DNA from: Candidatus Soleaferrea massiliensis AP7
GTDB lineage: Bacteria; Bacillota; Clostridia; Oscillospirales; Ruminococcaceae
Direction: 5' to 3'
NCBI RefSeq assembly: GCF_000820765.1
Contig: NZ_CCYH01000012.1
Coordinates: 1 to 64,000, forward strand
DNA: 64,000 nucleotides
The notes beneath the pieces are model-generated. The model searched no databases. It saw only the letters and a list, made by a program, of their open reading frames with translations, and had not been told where the DNA came from. Positions 1 through 8,969 of the stretch are shown here, one piece after another. The position numbers and the translations under genes are program-made. Every line of letters starts with the position of its first letter. Positions within the stretch are counted from its first letter, which is position 1.

Positions 1-58
1 CCATTAATGGATACGAGCTTTTTTGTGTTTTTGGGTACCGGAGGTCATAAGCGACGGT

Positions 59-2071
59 TTATTTCGTCAGAACGCCGTCCTTGATGATATAGATGCCCTC
101 GCCGTCCATCGGGAAGGATTTACCGTCAAGAACCATGGTGTTCCCCGAAGCATCGGAATTGTGGTTGATTGCCGCTTCTAGCGAGGTTGCGTCTGCTCCA
201 TTGCCCTTGAAGCGGAGAATCTGTGTATTCTGGAATTCCATCGTGTTGTTTTTCGAGCCGTACTGGAATGAAACGCCGTACTGAGCAGTTTCGGTCAGTT
301 CATAGCTGTAGATTTTGCAATCGGTAAACCGGAAGTTGTTGTTGACCGAGAACTGCGGATTTTCGTTGAGTCCGTTGCCATCCAGTACGATTGTAGAAAA
401 GTTGTTGGAGATTCCGGAATGTCGGTTGGTTCCAATCAGCGTGCTTTTGCTGACATTGACGCTGGAATTGTTGGCATAGGAATTGATGGCGGCCCATCCG
501 CTGAGTTCACTGCGGTCGATGCGGCAGGTAAGGCCTTCGTTCAGGGATGCCAGATTCAAAGCATAATAAGAAGCGGTGATCTGGCTGTCAGCCAGGGTGA
601 GCTTTGCGTTCTGTGTATCGTAAATCGAGATGCCCCGGGTATAGTTGGCGGCGGAGTCGGTGTTGATATGGCTGTTCGAAACGGTCAGCTGCGTATTGGC
701 GCAGCTGGAGATACTGACCGACTTGATGTTGTCCTGTTTGACACGGGTTCGAACGGTGCAGTTCTTGAGGGTGAGCTTCACGTTGTCCTGATCGATGGTG
801 ACCGGAACGCCGCTGTCCGGCATGATGGCCGTCTGGTCGGCGCCTGCGCCCACCAGCGTGATATCCTGTCCAGCTGAAAGCACGACATTTTCGGCATAGG
901 TTTTCGCGCCCAGCAGAATGGTGGTCGGAGTGGTGCCCGCGTTTCTGACAGCTTCCATGATCGACTGGGATTCAGGCAGCTCCGCCGGCTTGGTGACCGT
1001 GATGTCTTCGCCCGCGCTGTTCTCCACCTTGACGGAAGCGTCCGCGTTTACAGTCTGGGCGGCGACGACACCTTCATCACGCTTGACAAAGCGGGTTTCT
1101 CCCTGCAGGGTCAGCGTGGACTGGACATGCAGGAGGCCGTACAGGTTGTAGGTATTGCTGGAAGCGGTAAGGGTGGCATTTCCGGTATAGATGTCCGCGC
1201 TTTGATTCACGGTGCCCTGCTCGACGCTGACATGATAGGTGTCGGTGTAGATGGCGCCGCCTGCTATATCGACAGTGCCGTATGCATCGTCCTTGACAAG
1301 CGAGAAATCCTGGCAGGTCAGCGTATAGCCATTGAGGTCGATGTTCGCAAAATCGTTGAGATTGACGCTTTCTGTCGGTTCGTTGATGTCCTTCATCAGC
1401 ACGATTGTGTCGTTTGCCGCCGCCGCGTTGATGTCCGCGACGCTGTACGCCTTCTTGATCGATCCGTTCGTCTGTGTCGCCGTCAGGACGATGTCCGCTT
1501 CGAAGCCGTCGTTCTGGTAGCTGTTTCCTGCGGATTCCATCATCTTGATCGTCAATGTGATGTATTCCACCTCGCCGGCATCCAGCCTGCCGTTCGGCGC
1601 GGCCGCGATGACGCCGTTCTTAATCAGCGCCGCAATCGATCCGTCCGCTGTGACCTGCGCTTGAGGGCTCGTCTTGTTGCTCGCCGCGCCGTACAACAGC
1701 GTATCGGCCAGAGCGTTGTCCTGCATCACGAGGTCCATGTTGTATTTGAGGTTCAGGGTACCCGCGTTCTTGACAGCCAGGTAGATGGTCTTTTCGGCTC
1801 CCGGCTCCCAGTTTTTGAAGTCTTCGCCGAAGATGAAGTCCTTTTCGGTTTCGTTGTCGATTTCGCTCCAGCTGGTGTTCAGCGTGCCGGGCGTGCCTTC
1901 GCCCGTGTACTTGTAGAACTGGACGTTTAAATTACCCGCCTGGATGCGGTTGCCCTTGTTGGAAACCGTATCGCTGAACCATGCAAGGGTTGTGCCGATC
2001 AGCATTGCAAAGCACAGGATGATGGACAGCCCGCAGGCCCAAAGCGATCTTCTTGTGTTCTTTTTCTCCAT
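59..2071 (-). CDS. TasA/CalY-type signal peptide protein with beta-helix-like body
   Basis: Secreted surface or matrix protein of about 670 residues. The N-terminus has a basic stretch, a hydrophobic segment and then the motif TTLAWFSDTVSNKGNRIQAG, the layout of SipW-cognate signal peptides in TasA/CalY and camelysin-like proteins. A TasA-like beta-sandwich region follows (roughly residues 30-210). The rest is rich in Asn, Thr, Ser and short beta repeats such as NLNDFANIDLNGYTLTCQ, as in right-handed beta-helix proteins, so an adhesin or fibre-associated role is inferred. The start at 2071 is preferred over an upstream ATG because AGGAGGAG lies 8-15 bases before it. No SipW peptidase gene is visible in the window, but the left flank is cut. 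No catalytic site is recognised. A sigma-A promoter lies upstream. The target and function are unknown. Confidence 0.75.
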   Translation of the reverse strand: MEKKNTRRSLWACGLSIILCFAMLIGTTLAWFSDTVSNKGNRIQAGNLNVQFYKYTGEGTPGTLNTSWSEIDNETEKDFIFGEDFKNWEPGAEKTIYLAVKNAGTLNLKYNMDLVMQDNALADTLLYGAASNKTSPQAQVTADGSIAALIKNGVIAAAPNGRLDAGEVEYITLTIKMMESAGNSYQNDGFEADIVLTATQTNGSIKKAYSVADINAAAANDTIVLMKDINEPTESVNLNDFANIDLNGYTLTCQDFSLVKDDAYGTVDIAGGAIYTDTYHVSVEQGTVNQSADIYTGNATLTASSNTYNLYGLLHVQSTLTLQGETRFVKRDEGVVAAQTVNADASVKVENSAGEDITVTKPAELPESQSIMEAVRNAGTTPTTILLGAKTYAENVVLSAGQDITLVGAGADQTAIMPDSGVPVTIDQDNVKLTLKNCTVRTRVKQDNIKSVSISSCANTQLTVSNSHINTDSAANYTRGISIYDTQNAKLTLADSQITASYYALNLASLNEGLTCRIDRSELSGWAAINSYANNSSVNVSKSTLIGTNRHSGISNNFSTIVLDGNGLNENPQFSVNNNFRFTDCKIYSYELTETAQYGVSFQYGSKNNTMEFQNTQILRFKGNGADATSLEAAINHNSDASGNTMVLDGKSFPMDGEGIYIIKDGVLTK

Positions 2072-2166
2072 GTTTTTTCTCCTCCTGCATTGTGGATTAT
2101 GGTTGACCATTCGATTGATGGAATGAACTGGCTGTAAAAGCTGGGATGCTTTAACAGCCTATTTAC

Positions 2167-2195
2167 ATTATATTAGGTGTTATAACAAAAGTCAA
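2167..2195 (-). promoter_or_regulatory. sigma-A promoter of the TasA-like gene
   Basis: On the minus strand, TTGACT (2195-2190) and TATAAT (2172-2167) are separated by 17 bases, close to the sigma-A consensus. The leader to the start codon is about 90 bases. The remainder of 2196-2429 shows no gene that I can support. Confidence 0.75.
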
Positions 2196-2429
2196 CGTTT
2201 ATTGGCACAAAGACTTCATTTTCTGCGCAAAATGTGATTTTGGGGCAGCTCAGCGTATCGGCAAGCACTGAGGTCTGGAAGCGTCGGTGGCAGAACAGAC
2301 TGGTGCATGGGAACGCTTTATGGATTGTGCCGGTTAATCAAATTATTTAGGCGGGTCAGCGGTATGACCTATAAATGATGCCATGTAAGAAAATTTGCAG
2401 GATGGCGCTTCGAAAATAAAAAAATAATG

Positions 2430-2463
2430 GGGAAAAGTTGCATACTTGTATGCAACTTTTCCC
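2430..2463. repeat. perfect 16-bp inverted repeat before the terminase genes
   Basis: GGGAAAAGTTGCATAC and its exact reverse complement are separated by TT. The repeat ends 18-20 bases before the small-terminase ribosome binding site. On the + strand it is followed by GTTTT, so it could be an intrinsic terminator or attenuator in front of the phage-like cluster. On the - strand the T-rich ATTATTTTTTTATTTT follows. An operator function is equally possible. A weak promoter-like TTGCAG with an A/T-rich -10 precedes it near 2396. Confidence 0.6.
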
Positions 2464-2500
2464 GTTTTGGCAGGCAATAGGTGAAAGGGGTGAAAAAATT

Positions 2501-2998
2501 ATGCCAAAGACCACGATTTCGGCAAAGGAGCGGCTGTTCTGTTATTATTTCAGCCGGCTGCAAAACCATCGGGAAGCGCTGCTGAAAGCCGGGTATACGC
2601 CGGAACAGTGCAGCCGGACGGCGGCGCGGTTGCTGCAGAGAAGGGATATCCGCCGGCAGATCGACCAGTTCTCCGACAAGGGGGATCCGGTCAGGCAGCA
2701 GGTGGAGGCGGGGCTCAGACGCATCGCGTTCGGCTGTGTGACCGACGCGTTCAAGCTGGTCTGCGCCTATCAGGGCGAAACGCCGGTCGATCTGGACGGA
2801 TTGGACCTGTACAACGTCTCGGAAATCAAGGACAGCGGAAAGGGGCTGGAAATCCGGTTCTTTGACCGGATGAAGGCGCTTGAGATGCTGTCGAATCTGG
2901 AGCAGAGCCGGCAGCAGAATGAAGCGGGTCCGCTGTATGAGGCGCTGGAGCGGTCGGCGCAGGCTTTAAACGGGGAACGGGCGTGTGCGGATGATTGA
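2501..2998 (+). CDS. phage terminase small subunit
   Basis: 165-residue DNA-recognition subunit of a phage packaging motor. The N-terminal half has the usual layout of this family: LSAKE-like start, a YF..L.N..EAL..AGYTPEQCS helix-turn-helix region and the LLQRRDIRRQI segment. The C-terminus has FFDRMKALEMLSNL, the typical oligomerisation helix. The start at 2501 is chosen for the AAAGGGG ribosome binding site at 2482-2488; an in-frame upstream extension would run through the inverted repeat at 2430. It overlaps the large terminase gene by 8 bases, so the two are translationally coupled. It is the first gene of the phage-derived cluster. Confidence 0.85.
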   Translation: MPKTTISAKERLFCYYFSRLQNHREALLKAGYTPEQCSRTAARLLQRRDIRRQIDQFSDKGDPVRQQVEAGLRRIAFGCVTDAFKLVCAYQGETPVDLDGLDLYNVSEIKDSGKGLEIRFFDRMKALEMLSNLEQSRQQNEAGPLYEALERSAQALNGERACADD

Positions 2999-4265
2999 GT
3001 TTCGCAGGTTTTCTCCCAAACAGCTTCGGGTATTGAACTGGTGGTGCAAAAACAGCCGGGACGCGGGACGGGATGCCATCATCTGCGACGGCGCGGTGCG
3101 AAGCGGCAAGACGCTGTGTATGTCGATCTCCTTTGTGTGCTGGGCGTTCTACCGCTTTGACAACCAGAGCTTTGCCATCTGCGGCAGAAGCGTCGGGTCG
3201 GTGCGGCGCAATGTCACCACGGCCTTGCTGCAGGTTTTGGCGGGGATGGGATTTGCCTGTACTGAAAAGCTGACGCAGAAGTACATTGAGATCCGGTTCC
3301 AGGGGCGGTGCAACCGGTTTTATCTGTTTTCCGGCAAGGATGAGTCCTCGGCCGCGCTGATCCAGGGCATCACGCTGGCCGGGGTACTGTTCGACGAGGT
3401 TGCGCTGATGCCGCGGTCGTTCGTCGAGCAGGCGCTGGCGCGCTGCTCGGTGGAGGGGTCGAAATTCTGGTTCAACTGCAATCCGGAGCATCCCTACCAC
3501 TGGTTCTATCGGGAGTGGATTCAGAAGGCAAAGACGAAGAACGCGCTGTATCTGCATTTCACCATGCGCGACAACCCGTCTCTCACCGAATCGATGATCC
3601 GGCGGTATCGGACGCTGTATGCCGGCGCGTTCTACGACCGGTTTATCCTGGGAAGATGGGTGGCGTCGACCGGGCTGATCTATCCGATGTTCTCGCCGGA
3701 GAAGCATCTTGCAAAGAGCCTGCCCGCAGGCTGTGAACGCTATCTGATATCCTGCGATTACGGCATTGTCAACCCGGCATCCTTCGGGCTGTGGGGACTG
3801 AGCGGCGGGAGATGGTACCGGCTGGACGAATACTACTACGATTCCAGGGTGCGCGGCGGCTGCAGGACCGATGAGGAGTACTATGCGTCGCTGCAGGAGC
3901 TGGCGGGAGGATATCCGATAGAAGCGGTGATTGTGGACCCGTCGGCCTCCAGCTTTATCGAATGCGTCCGCAGGCATGCGCGGTTTCAGGTGCGGCCGGC
4001 TGTCAACGATGTGCTGACCGGCATCGGGCTGGTATCCGCGGCGCTGCAGAACGGCGAACTGCTGTTCTCGGAGCGCTGCCGGGATACCATCCGCGAATTT
4101 TCGCTGTACCGCTGGGAGGAGAACCGGCAGAAGGACTGCCCGCGCAAGGAGAACGACCACGCCATGGATGACATCCGGTACTTCGCGATGTACGCGCTGC
4201 ACCGGCCGCAGAACGCAGGATTCTGCGCGCTGTCATCCGAGCGCGGCCGTCCGGACGGCGGATAG
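2991..4265 (+). CDS. phage terminase large subunit
   Basis: 424-residue ATPase-nuclease that packages DNA into the capsid. Walker A is GAVRSGKT (residues 34-41), Walker B LFDE (133-136) within GVLFDEVALM. The nuclease domain has ISCDYG (Asp256), VIVDPS (Asp316) and HAMDDIRY (Asp393/394), the expected acidic triad of an RNase H-like fold. All catalytic residues appear present and the length is typical, so the enzyme looks functional. GTG at 2985 is an alternative start; ATG at 2991 is better spaced from GGGAACGGG. The gene is followed by 440 bases of low coding content before the portal. Confidence 0.9.
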   Translation: MIEFRRFSPKQLRVLNWWCKNSRDAGRDAIICDGAVRSGKTLCMSISFVCWAFYRFDNQSFAICGRSVGSVRRNVTTALLQVLAGMGFACTEKLTQKYIEIRFQGRCNRFYLFSGKDESSAALIQGITLAGVLFDEVALMPRSFVEQALARCSVEGSKFWFNCNPEHPYHWFYREWIQKAKTKNALYLHFTMRDNPSLTESMIRRYRTLYAGAFYDRFILGRWVASTGLIYPMFSPEKHLAKSLPAGCERYLISCDYGIVNPASFGLWGLSGGRWYRLDEYYYDSRVRGGCRTDEEYYASLQELAGGYPIEAVIVDPSASSFIECVRRHARFQVRPAVNDVLTGIGLVSAALQNGELLFSERCRDTIREFSLYRWEENRQKDCPRKENDHAMDDIRYFAMYALHRPQNAGFCALSSERGRPDGG

Positions 4266-4412
4266 GTTCAAGCTATGCGGTAGACATGTGTTGAGTTGTT
4301 GGGGATGGGAAGATGGGCGGGATTGTCCGGAAGGGATTATGTGCAAAAATGGATACGGATTCGAAGAGCAGGATAGAAATCTAAATAATGTTCTGCAGGT
4401 TAAAGGGGCATT

Positions 4413-4568
4413 ATGAAACAATTCACACATTCGGCCGCAGAAAAAAGCATAGAAAATTTGATGCGGAATGCAGCGGATGATGGTGTTTCTTCCAGCCAGT
4501 CTAACATGGAGGCAGATCATATCCAGCATCGGCTGAAAGACTCGAAGAATTTTCGGTATGGACTGTAG
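4413..4568 (+). CDS. possible small protein between terminase and portal
   Basis: 51 codons from ATG with AAAGGGG 5 bases upstream. The product begins MKQFTHSAAEKSIENLMRNA and is rich in Ser, Asn and Asp, with no recognised domain. It sits alone in the 442-base gap between terminase and portal and ends inside a direct repeat. It may be a real small phage-type gene or a remnant. Confidence 0.35.
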   Translation: MKQFTHSAAEKSIENLMRNAADDGVSSSQSNMEADHIQHRLKDSKNFRYGL

Positions 4569-4622
4569 CCGGAAGGTTCGAAGGGTCCGGACTGGACTGT
4601 AGCCGGAAGGCTCAAAGGGTTC
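4558..4622 (+). repeat. two tandem copies of a ~30-bp repeat
   Basis: TGGACTGTAGCCGGAAGG followed by YTCRAAGGGT occurs twice in tandem about 33 bases apart. The repeats lie in the gap before the portal gene. No gene spans them. The rest of 4266-4707 apart from the small ORF is without a recognisable feature. Confidence 0.6.
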
Positions 4623-4707
4623 AGTATGGAATGAGCCGTATGGCCCGGAGAATCCGGTATGGAGCAACACACATGTTTCTGCTGCAAATGATGGAAAGGA
4701 GGGCGCG

Positions 4708-5955
4708 GTGACCTGGTTTAAAAAGACAAAGAAACCGACCGCTGGCGCGGTGCTCTGCCAGACGGCGGCATCCCGGAGAAACGGGCTGTCGCCGCTTGAA
4801 ACAGAGAGCTTTGGACAGATGGGGCTTTCCCTGTATGAAGGGCTGCGGGAAAATATCCCGATCATCGACGCGGCGGTCACAAAGCTGATCCGCCTGCTCG
4901 GGACCTTCAGGGTGGAGAGCGGGCACACCCAAACCGACCGGCAGATGGCGGAATTCCTCCGGTATCTGCGGGTGGGTTACAACGGCATCGGGATACAGCG
5001 GTTCATCGAAGGTTATCTGGATGACCTGCTGACCTATGGAAACGCCGTCGGCGAGATGGTGCTGACAAGGGACCGCAAAAACATCGCGGCGCTTGTCAAT
5101 GCGCCGCTTCGGAACATGAAGATCGAAAAGGATGAAAAGCGCCTGCAGCCGGTCTATCTGGTGCAGCGGGATGCGTCCGGGTATGAGCGTGTACGGTATC
5201 CGCAGTACATCCTGTTTTCAGCGCTGAACCCGGATTCCGGGAAGCTGCTGGGCAATTCATTGTTGAAGGGGCTGCCGTTTGTCAGCTCGATTCTGATGCA
5301 GATCTACCACTGTGTGGACAAAAACTTCGAACGGCTTGGAGACCTGCGTTTCGCGGTGACCTACAAGCCGAATGGAAGCGCGGTGGATCAGGCATATGCG
5401 CGCCAGATCGCATCCAATATGGCAAACCAGTGGAGCGACGTGATGAACAGCGCGAAATACGGGCAGGTGAAGGATTTTGTGGCCGTCGGCGACGTGGACA
5501 TCCGGGTGATCGGCTCGGATGTGCGGATGATCGACATCGATGTGCCGCTGCGGCATATCTGTGAACAGATCATCTCCAAAACCGGCATCCCGCCGTTCAT
5601 GCTGGGCATCAACTGGTCCACAACCGAGCGCATGAGCCAGCAGCAGGCGGATATCCTGACCAGCGAGCTGGACAGCTACCGGTCCCTGCTCGATCCGGTC
5701 ATCCTGCAGGTCTGCAACCTGTGGATGCGTCTGCACGGGCATACCGGCAGGCTCAGCGTGAAGTGGAACACCGTCAAGCTCGCGGATGAGGTCGAGCTGG
5801 CGCGCGCGAGGCTGCTGAACGCGCAGGCCGAACAGCTTGAGCGGACATTTCTGGAAGGAGGGGACAGCATTGACCCAGACGATCGTCAAGGGGCGCGCCG
5901 AAACGAAGATAACGCCCGAGGAGCTGCGGAACGTGAACCGCTATACCCGTCGTGA
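4708..5955 (+). CDS. phage portal protein
   Basis: 415-residue portal, the dodecameric ring at one capsid vertex through which DNA enters. Supporting features are its place directly after terL and before a protease and capsid gene, its length, and segments typical of portals: the YLDDLLTYGNAVGEMV stretch, the conserved ISKTGIPPFMLG...TTERMSQQQADI region and the C-terminal long helix. GTG start with AAAGGAGGG 5 bases upstream. The last 86 bases overlap the protease gene in another frame, an unusually long overlap. Which portal family it belongs to (HK97-, SPP1- or Mu-type) is not resolved. Confidence 0.85.
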   Translation: MTWFKKTKKPTAGAVLCQTAASRRNGLSPLETESFGQMGLSLYEGLRENIPIIDAAVTKLIRLLGTFRVESGHTQTDRQMAEFLRYLRVGYNGIGIQRFIEGYLDDLLTYGNAVGEMVLTRDRKNIAALVNAPLRNMKIEKDEKRLQPVYLVQRDASGYERVRYPQYILFSALNPDSGKLLGNSLLKGLPFVSSILMQIYHCVDKNFERLGDLRFAVTYKPNGSAVDQAYARQIASNMANQWSDVMNSAKYGQVKDFVAVGDVDIRVIGSDVRMIDIDVPLRHICEQIISKTGIPPFMLGINWSTTERMSQQQADILTSELDSYRSLLDPVILQVCNLWMRLHGHTGRLSVKWNTVKLADEVELARARLLNAQAEQLERTFLEGGDSIDPDDRQGARRNEDNARGAAEREPLYPS

Positions 5956-6826
5956 GCTGGACGCCGATGAGGTGTATGCCTTTTCGCTGATCCTGTGCGA
6001 CAACGAAGTGGACCGGGATTATGAGTGTTTCACCGTGGACGCGCTCCGGAAACTCCAAACGCTGTTTTTGGGAAAGACCGGCATCTTCGACCACAACCCG
6101 AAGGGGGAGAACCAGTCGGCAAGGGTCTTCGAGACGTCGGTCCTTCGGGATGAGACCCGCAGGACCAAAACCGGCGACATCTACCACTGCCTGAAGGCGA
6201 AGGCCTATATGGTGCGCGGCGAGAAGAATAAAGAACTGATGCTGGAAATCGACGCCGGCATCAAGAAGGAGGTCAGTGTCGGCTGCAGCGTGGCATCCTC
6301 AGTGTGCAGCATCTGCGGAAAAGACCATCGGATCGACAGCTGTGAACACCGTCCTGGAACGCGCTATGACGGAAAGCTGTGCTACATCCTGCTGGATGAG
6401 CCGACCGACGCATATGAGTTTTCGTTTGTCGCGGTGCCTTCGCAGGTTGGCGCAGGGGTCGTCAAACGGTTTGAGGGAGGGATGAAGGATATGGAGCTGA
6501 TGAAGCGGTTTTCAGCCGGGCGGCCGGTCAGCCTGTCCGCCGAGGAGGCGGGCCGGGTGCATGCGTACATACAGGGCCTGGAGATGGACGCCCAAACGGC
6601 AAAGGCGTACCGCCGGTCGCTGACCGGGGAGATTGTGCGGCTGTCCGCGCTGGATGACCTGCCGATTTCTCCACAACTGCTGCAGTCAATGGTGGAAAAA
6701 ATGAGCGTGCCGGAATTGAAAACCCTGCGGGATGACCTTTTGAAGACCGATCTGCCGGGCGCATGCCAGCTGGGCGGCTTTCAGGATGAAAAGGATGATG
6801 AAACGGACCGGTCCTTTCTGATTTGA
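5870..6826 (+). CDS. phage prohead (capsid maturation) protease
   Basis: 318 residues. The N-terminal half matches capsid maturation proteases: FSLILCDNEVDRDYE, then GIFDHNPKGENQSARVFET with the likely catalytic His, and IKKEVSVGCSV with the likely Ser. A small Cys/His cluster, CSICGKDHRIDSCEH, follows and may bind zinc, then EFSFVAVPSQVGAGVVK. The C-terminal 110 residues are helical and may act as scaffold. The start is TTG at 5870 with AAGGAGGGG 6 bases upstream; the gene begins 86 bases inside the portal gene. It should cleave capsid protein during assembly. Confidence 0.75.
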   Translation: MTQTIVKGRAETKITPEELRNVNRYTRRELDADEVYAFSLILCDNEVDRDYECFTVDALRKLQTLFLGKTGIFDHNPKGENQSARVFETSVLRDETRRTKTGDIYHCLKAKAYMVRGEKNKELMLEIDAGIKKEVSVGCSVASSVCSICGKDHRIDSCEHRPGTRYDGKLCYILLDEPTDAYEFSFVAVPSQVGAGVVKRFEGGMKDMELMKRFSAGRPVSLSAEEAGRVHAYIQGLEMDAQTAKAYRRSLTGEIVRLSALDDLPISPQLLQSMVEKMSVPELKTLRDDLLKTDLPGACQLGGFQDEKDDETDRSFLI

Positions 6827-7020
6827 GATGGTGAAGATTGAAAGGTGCAGAATGGGGTATCCGGCCTGCGGAATGTATCGTGGTCAAGCGAGAAGCCGTA
6901 CACCGCAGATTGAAAAATATCTGCTGGCGGGACGCAGCACGGCATCCGTATGGATTGCGGGGAAGATTGACAGATGAAAAGAGCCGCCGTTTGGCGGCGG
7001 AAAGTAAAGGAGAGAACCAT

Positions 7021-7380
7021 ATGAACAAGGTTTCTTTGCTGGGCGCGGGCGAGATGGTCGTCACGCTGAAGGCATCCGGCGCCGTGGCGCTGGGACAGCC
7101 GGTCAAGCTGAGCGCGGACCGGACGGTCGCCGCCTGCGGCGACGGCGACGCGGTTACGGGGATCTGCGTCTCTAAAAACGGCGGATATCTGGGCGTACAG
7201 CTGGCGGGATATCTGCGCGTCAGCTATTCGGGCTCACTGAGCTACGGCTGGCAGCACATTGCGGCGAATGGGACCGGCGGCATCAAGGCGGCCGCGGATT
7301 CTTCAGCCGGCGCGAAAAGCAGGCCGTGCCTGATTGTGGAGTTCGACGCTGCGGCACAGACCGCGGGCATCTTATTATAG
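7021..7380 (+). CDS. capsid decoration-type protein (DUF2190-like)
   Basis: 119 residues, Gly/Ala/Val-rich and predicted all-beta. GAGEMVVTLKASGAVALGQPV and DAVTGICVSKNGGYLGVQLAGY fit the small capsid-stabilising proteins encoded just before the major capsid gene. It starts at ATG 7021 with AAAGGAGAG upstream. The frame is open back to 6838, but the upstream part has no good ribosome binding site at its first codon and holds a GCCGCC/GGCGGC hairpin, so the short form is preferred. Confidence 0.65.
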   Translation: MNKVSLLGAGEMVVTLKASGAVALGQPVKLSADRTVAACGDGDAVTGICVSKNGGYLGVQLAGYLRVSYSGSLSYGWQHIAANGTGGIKAAADSSAGAKSRPCLIVEFDAAAQTAGILL

Positions 7381-7390
7381 GAGGTACAGG

Positions 7391-8422
7391 ATGGAACAGT
7401 ATCAGAATATTCCGCTGGAGCGGTCGATGTATCACATTGCAGGAAAATCCTTTTCCCAGGTGCTCGAGGAGCAGGACCCTTCGGACCGGTACAAGGGCAC
7501 ACCGCTTGCGGGGCTGGACGCATTCCAGCGGCAGCTGAAGCGGTTTGACATCCGCGTGGGCAGTTCGCAGTCCGACAAGGTGGAAAAATTCTTCTCCACC
7601 TCCTCGGCCGCCGTGCTGTTTCCGGAATACATCGCGCGCGCGGTCCGGCAGGGCATCGAGCAGACCGACTATCTGTCCGAAATCACGGCGACCAGGACCA
7701 TGACCGATTCTCTGGACTACCGCTCCATTCTGGTGGATCCGGATGAGGATGAGAAGGAGCTCAAGATTGTCGCCGAGGGTGCGGCGATCCCGGCGACCTA
7801 TATCAGCCTGACCGACCATCTGATTCGCATGAACAAGCATGGCAGGATGCTGGTGGCATCCTATGAGGCGGTGAAGTACCAGCGGCTGGATTTGTTCACG
7901 GTGTCCCTGCGTCAGATCGGCAACTATATCTGCAAATCCCAGCTCAAGGATGCCGTGGATGTGCTGATCAACGGTCATGACGTGGATACGGCGGCCCAAG
8001 CGATCGAGACGCAGAGCGGCGGCGCGCTTTGCTATGCGGACCTGCTCACGCTGTGGGATGCGCTTGGGGATTACGAGATGAATGTGCTGCTCGCGTCGCC
8101 GGACATGATGCTGAAGCTTCTGAGCATCGAGGAATTCAAGGACCCGCGCACGGGGCTCAACTTTCAGGGCAGTGGCCGTCTGAGCACGCCGATGGGCGCC
8201 AGCCTGATCCGCAGCGACGCGGTGCCGCAGGGTACGCTGATCGGGCTTGACAAACGCTTTGCGTTGGAGATGGTCGCCGCCGGCGACGTGCTGGTGGAGA
8301 ATGACAAGCTGATCGACCGACAGCTTGACCGCACCGCGGTTTCCACCATCACCGGCTTTGCGAAGATCTGCCCGCAGGCGGTTAAGATGATCCAGCTGAC
8401 GCAGGGCGGCGAATCTAAGTAA
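7391..8422 (+). CDS. major capsid protein
   Basis: 343 residues, directly after the decoration gene, with TAGGAGGT 8 bases before ATG. The protein has an N-terminal helical arm, SEITATRTMTDSLDYRS, IVAEGAAIPATYISLTDH and a C-terminal region, VLVENDKLIDRQLDRTAVSTITGFAKI, that fits HK97-fold shell proteins. Position and length support the call. It should be the shell subunit acted on by the neighbouring protease. The reading frame is intact. Confidence 0.75.
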   Translation: MEQYQNIPLERSMYHIAGKSFSQVLEEQDPSDRYKGTPLAGLDAFQRQLKRFDIRVGSSQSDKVEKFFSTSSAAVLFPEYIARAVRQGIEQTDYLSEITATRTMTDSLDYRSILVDPDEDEKELKIVAEGAAIPATYISLTDHLIRMNKHGRMLVASYEAVKYQRLDLFTVSLRQIGNYICKSQLKDAVDVLINGHDVDTAAQAIETQSGGALCYADLLTLWDALGDYEMNVLLASPDMMLKLLSIEEFKDPRTGLNFQGSGRLSTPMGASLIRSDAVPQGTLIGLDKRFALEMVAAGDVLVENDKLIDRQLDRTAVSTITGFAKICPQAVKMIQLTQGGESK

Positions 8423-8599
8423 GGTACGAACGATATTCACAGGGGATCAAGAACCCCGTCCGGTAAAAAGATGGGACCGTCTGAGGACAGCGGAAGTCAC
8501 AGCCGCATGCCGAAGGACGGCAGGCGATGACCGCAGAATCAAACCGATACCGGGCGGGGGATTTGCCCCCGGCAGAAAAATACAAAGGAGGCGGGAGGT

Positions 8600-8968
8600 T
8601 TGTTGGAGCTCGGGGATATCCTGCCGCTGTTCAGCAGTATGGCGGGAATTACGCAGGATGAGGCGCTGGAGTACGACGAACTGATTCATAAAAATATCGG
8701 GACGCTGCGCGCAAGGCTCAAGCCCGGCGCGGATGCCGCAGAGAACCGCGTGAAACTGGCCATGGCCGCGGCGGCGCTGTGCTTCTACGACTATGTGCTT
8801 GACCAGATCGTGAAGGATCCGCAGACATCCTTTCAGGCCGGAGAGATTTCCGCAAGCCGGAATCTGGAACAGCTGCTGGCGGTTGCGAAGGAATACCGGG
8901 ACAGCTTCCTGCTGGCGGCGCAGGACTGCATGCGGTATGACGGCTTCATCTTTGAAAGTGTGGGATGA
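8600..8968 (+). CDS. head-tail connector (adaptor-type) protein
   Basis: 122 residues, mostly alpha-helical, directly after the capsid gene. The composition and pattern (EALEYDELIHKNIGTLRARL ... AAAALCFYDYVLDQIV) fit head-tail adaptor proteins that dock on the portal. TTG start at 8600 with AAAGGAGG 8 bases upstream. The 177-base gap before it contains a CCGGGCGGGGG...CCCCCGG hairpin and no gene I can support. Confidence 0.6.
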   Translation: MLELGDILPLFSSMAGITQDEALEYDELIHKNIGTLRARLKPGADAAENRVKLAMAAAALCFYDYVLDQIVKDPQTSFQAGEISASRNLEQLLAVAKEYRDSFLLAAQDCMRYDGFIFESVG

Positions 8969-8969
8969 T

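Noticed and set aside
2826..4202. 458-codon open frame antisense to the terminase gene
   Set aside because: Low-complexity Arg/Pro/Gln composition, no ribosome binding site, opposite an intact terminase with all catalytic residues.
6838..7020. N-terminal extension of the decoration protein
   Set aside because: The frame is open, but the strong ribosome binding site is at 7021 and the upstream stretch contains a hairpin and Arg-rich shadow-like composition.
7283..8440. 385-codon open frame antisense to the capsid gene
   Set aside because: Opposite strand of an intact capsid gene with good translation signals; protein looks like a shadow.
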